Shown: positions 28,101 through 34,100 of the stretch, one piece after another
Position numbering within the stretch: position 1 is the first letter of the stretch
Layout: each line of letters starts with the position of its first letter
NCBI GenBank assembly: GCA_030159075.1
Contig: BROG01000527.1
Location: forward strand, 206,501 to 270,500
DNA: 64,000 bases
Origin: Atrina japonica
Taxonomy: Eukaryota > Mollusca > Bivalvia > Pterioida > Pinnidae
Direction: 5' to 3'
Translations under genes and position numbers: made by a program
The notes under the pieces: generated by a model
Seen by the model: only the letters and a program-made list of their open reading frames with translations
Told to the model about the DNA's origin: nothing
Database searches by the model: none

Positions 28101-31100
28101 CCACAAGCAAGGACCCACCCCATACACCTGTGGACCAATCAACAACAAGCATGGACTACAGCTTGTTGAGGCTTTTTATTATGCAATTGATTATGTGAAT
28201 AGCAAACAGGGTATTTTTGCGAATCTCTTGACTGATGTGACCCTTGGTGGTATCGCTCTTGATGTTTGCCAAAGTCCAACAAGAGCTGGTAATTTGATTG
28301 CAAATATTCACAGTCAAATGGTAGAACTGAAAAACGGGGACAATGCTCTTGATCCAAGTCGTTTTGATGCTTACATTGGAACCCTCGATACTGAGTCCTC
28401 CATTCGAGTGGCTGATGTCTTGAATGCACTTGGAATTCCACAAATCAGCTATGGAGCTACGGGCCTGGAACTACAAGATAGTGTTGACTATCGTTACTTC
28501 TTGCGTACAGTTCCGGCAGACGATAAGCAGGCACGAGCAATAATCTCCTATCTAAAAAGATTTCAGTTAAAGAATGTTCAAGTCATCCATACATTTAACA
28601 GTGTTGGTGAGTATGGAAGGGAAGAGTTCTCAAGACTAGCTTATCTAAACAGCATCTGCATCTCACAAAATGTGACGGTTGGAAAAGATGGCCCAGTGAA
28701 CAATGCAGAGGCGAAGCTGGCATTGGATCAATTGTTTCAGAAGCCAGATGCCAAGATTGTCATTCTCTTTGTTGACAACCCAAGGCCATTCTTGGAAGTA
28801 ATTGAATCTAGTGCATCGTTAAGGAGCGTCTTCAAGTTCATTGGAACTGATAAGTGGGGTGAGGATCCAGAAATGTGGAAGGGCCTGACAAATATCATGG
28901 CAGAGGGTAATGTTGTTACATTTGACATTGAGACAGCTGATTTGCCAGGGTTTGACATTTATTTAGAAGACAAAGTTCCAAATGTATACACCTTCAATCC
29001 ATGGTTTAATGAATACTATGAACTAGTGTACAACTGTTCCTTGTCAGGGCCAAGCACTCAGAAACCCGCTTGTCCTTCAAGACTCTATGGACTTCCTCGT
29101 GCACCAAACTACGTACAGGATCCATACGTTCTGTATGTTGTCAATGCAGTTTTCTCTGCTGCTATAGGGGCTCATAAAGCACTGGAAAAGATATGTCCTC
29201 CAAATTTCCGTGGTGTTTGCAATCTTTTCCGTACCAGTGGAGAGAGAAGACAGGAAATATTAAATGGAGCTAAAGCGGCAGAGTTTGTAGATGCTACAAG
29301 ACAACCATTCTATTATACTTCCGGTGGAGAAAGCGACAGGGGATATCACATTTGGCAGCCATTTAAAAAAGTAGACGAAAACGGCTATTATCTTGAAGAT
29401 GTAAGTATGAACCCCTTGTTTTAGCAAGGAGTACTGATCGTGGCAGAGATTTTTATTCATGTTTTGAAGTGGTCACTAGGGTCTGTAAAGTTGGAAGTTT
29501 TCACACATGAATTAAGAAAGCTGGGAAAATTTCAAAATGAAGAAAGTATATTAACTCTAAATCTGGTTTTCTTTGTGAGAATTTCATTCACGTGTAATTT
29601 TGCAAGAGCTCTCAGTCGCTAAAATAAAATAATCGTGTAACGAAGTATGAATATAGTGTGACGAAATGGACATTCAAAATCGAGAAAATTTTATCTCCCG
29701 AATAAATTTAGAACTTCTATCGCAAAAGTAAAGTCCCGCAATAATTTTCGGATTTACAGTAGTTAATGATACTTTAATCAAGAGGATTTTTATCTTGCTC
29801 AGCTTCTAACAGATCTACATCCAGATCAATCCTTTAATTTTTCTCCTTGAAAAAATACCTCCAATTGTTTCCAACATATACTTTGACAATACAGTCAAAC
29901 TTGTCCATAAAGGCCACTCAAAGGAACCGGCAAAAGTTGCCATTATAGACAGGTGTCCTTTATAAAGAGGTTTATTTATTATAAATAGATTTACAAAGGT
30001 TTTATTTGAATGTCCTTTATAGTCAAGCACCCTTTATACAGAGGTGGTCTTTAATGCAAGTTTGACTGTGTAAAATTTTAGAGGACAAAATTTGGAAATT
30101 TGTCAGAAATTTGGGGATTTTGTAGCATATTTTTTGGAAAATATGACCAATTTTGCAATATTTTTTATTTAGAATGGACCTGTGAACAGACCCATAATGA
30201 CTCTTGGTAAACCCTTGTTATGTTTCCAGTATCTAATTAGGTACATGAGGTACATTGTCATAAATGTTAAGATGCTATTGCTTATTCATATATTATAGTT
30301 CTTAAAAGATTTTGGAAGTTGTATTGTATAGGGGGGGGGGTCTAATTTCTCAGGTTGTAATTTTCACGGCTTTCTCTCTCCTGACATGATCACAGTTTTT
30401 TAATTTGTAAATCATAATTGGATGATATAATGTCAGGTCCAGTTTTCACCATTTTTGCCCTTAGATCAGAAGGGCAAATTTAAAATGAAAGCAAAATTTT
30501 CAAACAAAATACCATAATTGAAGCATGGAAATGCATGTCACCTATAAGAGTATGGTGATTTAGGGCAAATTTAAGTAAGGGTGATATAATTTCTGTCGTA
30601 AAAATCCAAAAATAAGCAGGGGCGAAAATTTCCAGGTATACAGTATATTACACACACTTAGCCTACAATTTTTAGCTCATTCACCCCTATAGACACATTT
30701 GGACTGGCCTGAATCATAGATTTACAGAAGAGTCCATTATTTTCCAGGGGTTGAAGAGTGAAAAAATATCTGGTAATAGTCAGCAAGAAGCTTTATTCAT
30801 TAGAGTCATTGACATTATGTATCTAAGCTGGCAAATCTTTTCTTAGCTGCTCAGTGTTAATAGAATATTACATGGGTGTGTTGAGGTGTATTGAGTGGAT
30901 AAGGAAATCTCCACCCAAGTGGTAGGCCTAAGTGTTTGGTTGTCCACACATAACTACTTATGCACAGTACTCTCATTAGGCTTACATAGGGCCTAGATGT
31001 CATACAAGCTATTCCTCATAAATTGTATGTGACATCATATTGCGTGTAGCTTGTCAATACCATAGAGGTTGACACGGAAATCACACCTCGTAATAAGACC

Positions 31101-34100
31101 GAAACTTGAGTGAATCATGTGAAAAGATGTTAGGTAGGACTGAAACATATACTAACTTGATATTAAATCAAATTTAATTAAAGTATGTGAAGAAGCATCC
31201 TAATCTTTAATTTCATAAAAAACTTATGAAAAATATTTTTAATTTTAGGTTGGAAGTTACAATGACACAGATTATCTCAAGATTGATGTTCGCTATGATC
31301 CAAAATGGGCATCACCATGTGAAGGTGTGGCATCTTGTAAGTGTGTATTTCCAGAGTATAAGCCATCCAGATACATGAAAAAGCCATCACCCAATGATTT
31401 GAATATTGTTTACATATCGGACATCCACGATTCCAATCCATCAGACCCTTATAGTTGTGGACCAATTGACACAAACGGAAACTTCCAAAATTTGATGGCA
31501 TTCTTCTACGCTATAAATTTAGTGAACCAGAATTCTGACCTGAAATTACCAGCATCTCTGAAACTTGGAGGTATTGCACTGGACACTTGCTCCACACCAA
31601 GTAGAATCGGTCAAGATTTATACAGCATACTAAGTGGTGAAGGTATTTGTGGAGCTGAAGGTCTAGGTCAAGTCATAGATCCATCAACAGTGGTGGTGCA
31701 TTTAGCTAAGAACAGTCAGAATGCTATTGTGACCAGCAGTATTTTGTCTCCATTACATGGTACAACAATGAGTCAAAGTGCAACCTCAGTGGAACTCAGT
31801 AACAAAAATTACCATAGTTACTTCCTCAGGACAGTGCCCCCAGATGACATACAAGCGGTAGTCATGGCTCAAGTCATTAAAAAGTTTGGTTGGGACTATG
31901 TCACGGCTGTGTACTCTGACAATCCATATGGAAGAGCTGCTGTTAAAACATTCCTGAAAACTTCCCAAAAGGAAAAACCAAAAACCTGCACAGCGTTATC
32001 AAAGTCCATCCAAATGGACGCTACTATTGCTGATGCCAAGAAAATCATTGATGATCTTAATCAGCGCGTCGGCGCCCGTGTCATTGTTTTGTTTGTAACT
32101 TCCGATCATTCTCGACTGTTACTCAGAGCTGCATCAGAAAGAGGCGTGAAGAACAGATTCATATTTTTCGGCAGTGATACCTGGGCAAATAGCATGGCAG
32201 TCGTAAAGGACTATGAAGACATTGCAACAGGTGCATTGACCATTCAGATCAGGTCAGAAATCCTCGATGAATTCAAAACTTTCCTTAAATCTCTTACAAT
32301 GAAAAATGAATATGGATTGCCAACTGATTGGTTTCAGGATATCTATCAGACCATTCACCAGTGTCGTATCTTAAACAGTGTCATTCCCAAAACTTACACC
32401 AGAATCTGTAGTGGTGATGAGCAAATTACCGACGATATGATTCCACAGGACCCATATGTGCTGCATACAATCATTTCAGTCTTCATGATTGCCCAGGGTT
32501 TGAACAGGATTGACCAGTGCAAGAATGCTCCTCTTGATCTTTCAGCGTGTTTGTCCCTACAGCCCGATAAAAACGATTTGATATTTAATGGCATAAGTGG
32601 CGCTCAGTATTCAGTCCTACCAGCCTTCCTTGGTGATGATTCGTTCATATTCCGATTCACAGAGAGCGGATATGGTGATATTGGATACAACATACTCAAT
32701 TTTAAGAGAGATCGATCGACTGGCAGATTTGTGTATGAAAAGGTGAGAAAAATTCACTCAAATTTTGTTCATATTCTTATCAAGTATGTATTAAAGGGGC
32801 ATTAGCTGTGTTTTTTTTTCCTCCGATTTTTCGACTTACGTTGATATACAATAACAAAAAAAGAGATATACACAGGCATAAAAATTCTTAAGTTCCTATA
32901 ATTTTTGTAAAAAATTACTTCAGAAACCCAGGTTTGGCAGTTTTTCAGTTCCAATTGATTAACTCAACCTTACTATTTGTATATAAATACCACACTAGAC
33001 CTGACTTTATTTTCACAAAATACATTGTATATAGGAATATAGAAAATTTTGTGCCTGTGTATAGCTCTTGTTTGTTATTGTACATAAAGTGAAAGTAGAA
33101 AAAAAATTAAATAAGCTTTTTTTTTTCGGTAAACTCAGCTAATTGCCCTTAAGGATAATTAGACTTATGCAGTAATTAAAACAACTTTAATGCGCTTGGT
33201 TCACTTCTGCTATAAGCAAATGACCTGTTGGACTGTATGATGTGTCAGTTTTTATTCAATTGAAACTATACATTCTTTAAAAGGTAAGTTTGTGTTTGCT
33301 ATATCTTAAAAATGTTTTTTTTCCACCAAATTTTATTATTTATTATTTATTATTCACTTTTTTTTTTTATTTAATTCCTGATATAAAATATGTAGAAATA
33401 TGTTGAATTAGTCTTTCCAGTTATTTACATTTATATTTATCACTATTATATAGGCAGAAAGCATGGCTATTTAGTATTCACACCTAAAAGTAAAACCCAT
33501 TTTACGTAATGATATTATTCAATTAAAACTGAGATACACATGCACAATGATTAGGAGGTTCTCAATGGCTGAGTGTTTAGTGTAACCTTTGAACCATGGA
33601 GTGTCTCACTTCTGGTCAGTGCAGGATCGAGTCCTGTGAACCTATACTGATTGTTGTGAGAAAGTTTGCCAGTTTACTTGCGTGTTCTCTTCCCAGGTAT
33701 ATTGTACCCTGGTTCTGTCCTCTGTCACCTTATAACAGACAAATTGTTTAGTGTGGCATAAAACACTATTCACAATTCAAAAATATTCCTTGATAAAGTC
33801 ATTGAGTAGACTCAACAGAGATGGCATAAAAATGCATTCATGAATAGTCTATCGTTGCCAGAGCCATGCCTGTAATTGATGTATTTATATAATTAGATAG
33901 TTAATGATTATGGTGTAAACCTTTTATTGCTAGATCAATATTTGTTTGTTTTTTTTTCAAGTGTATAAAATTAATGTCTGTGGTTGTGAGAACAACTGTT
34001 TTCCTTTAAAATTTGACTCCCATTTAATTTTCGCCATTTTCATCTTTAGATGAGAAGGTGAATTTAAAATGAAAGCAAACTTTTCAAGCTAAATATTTGA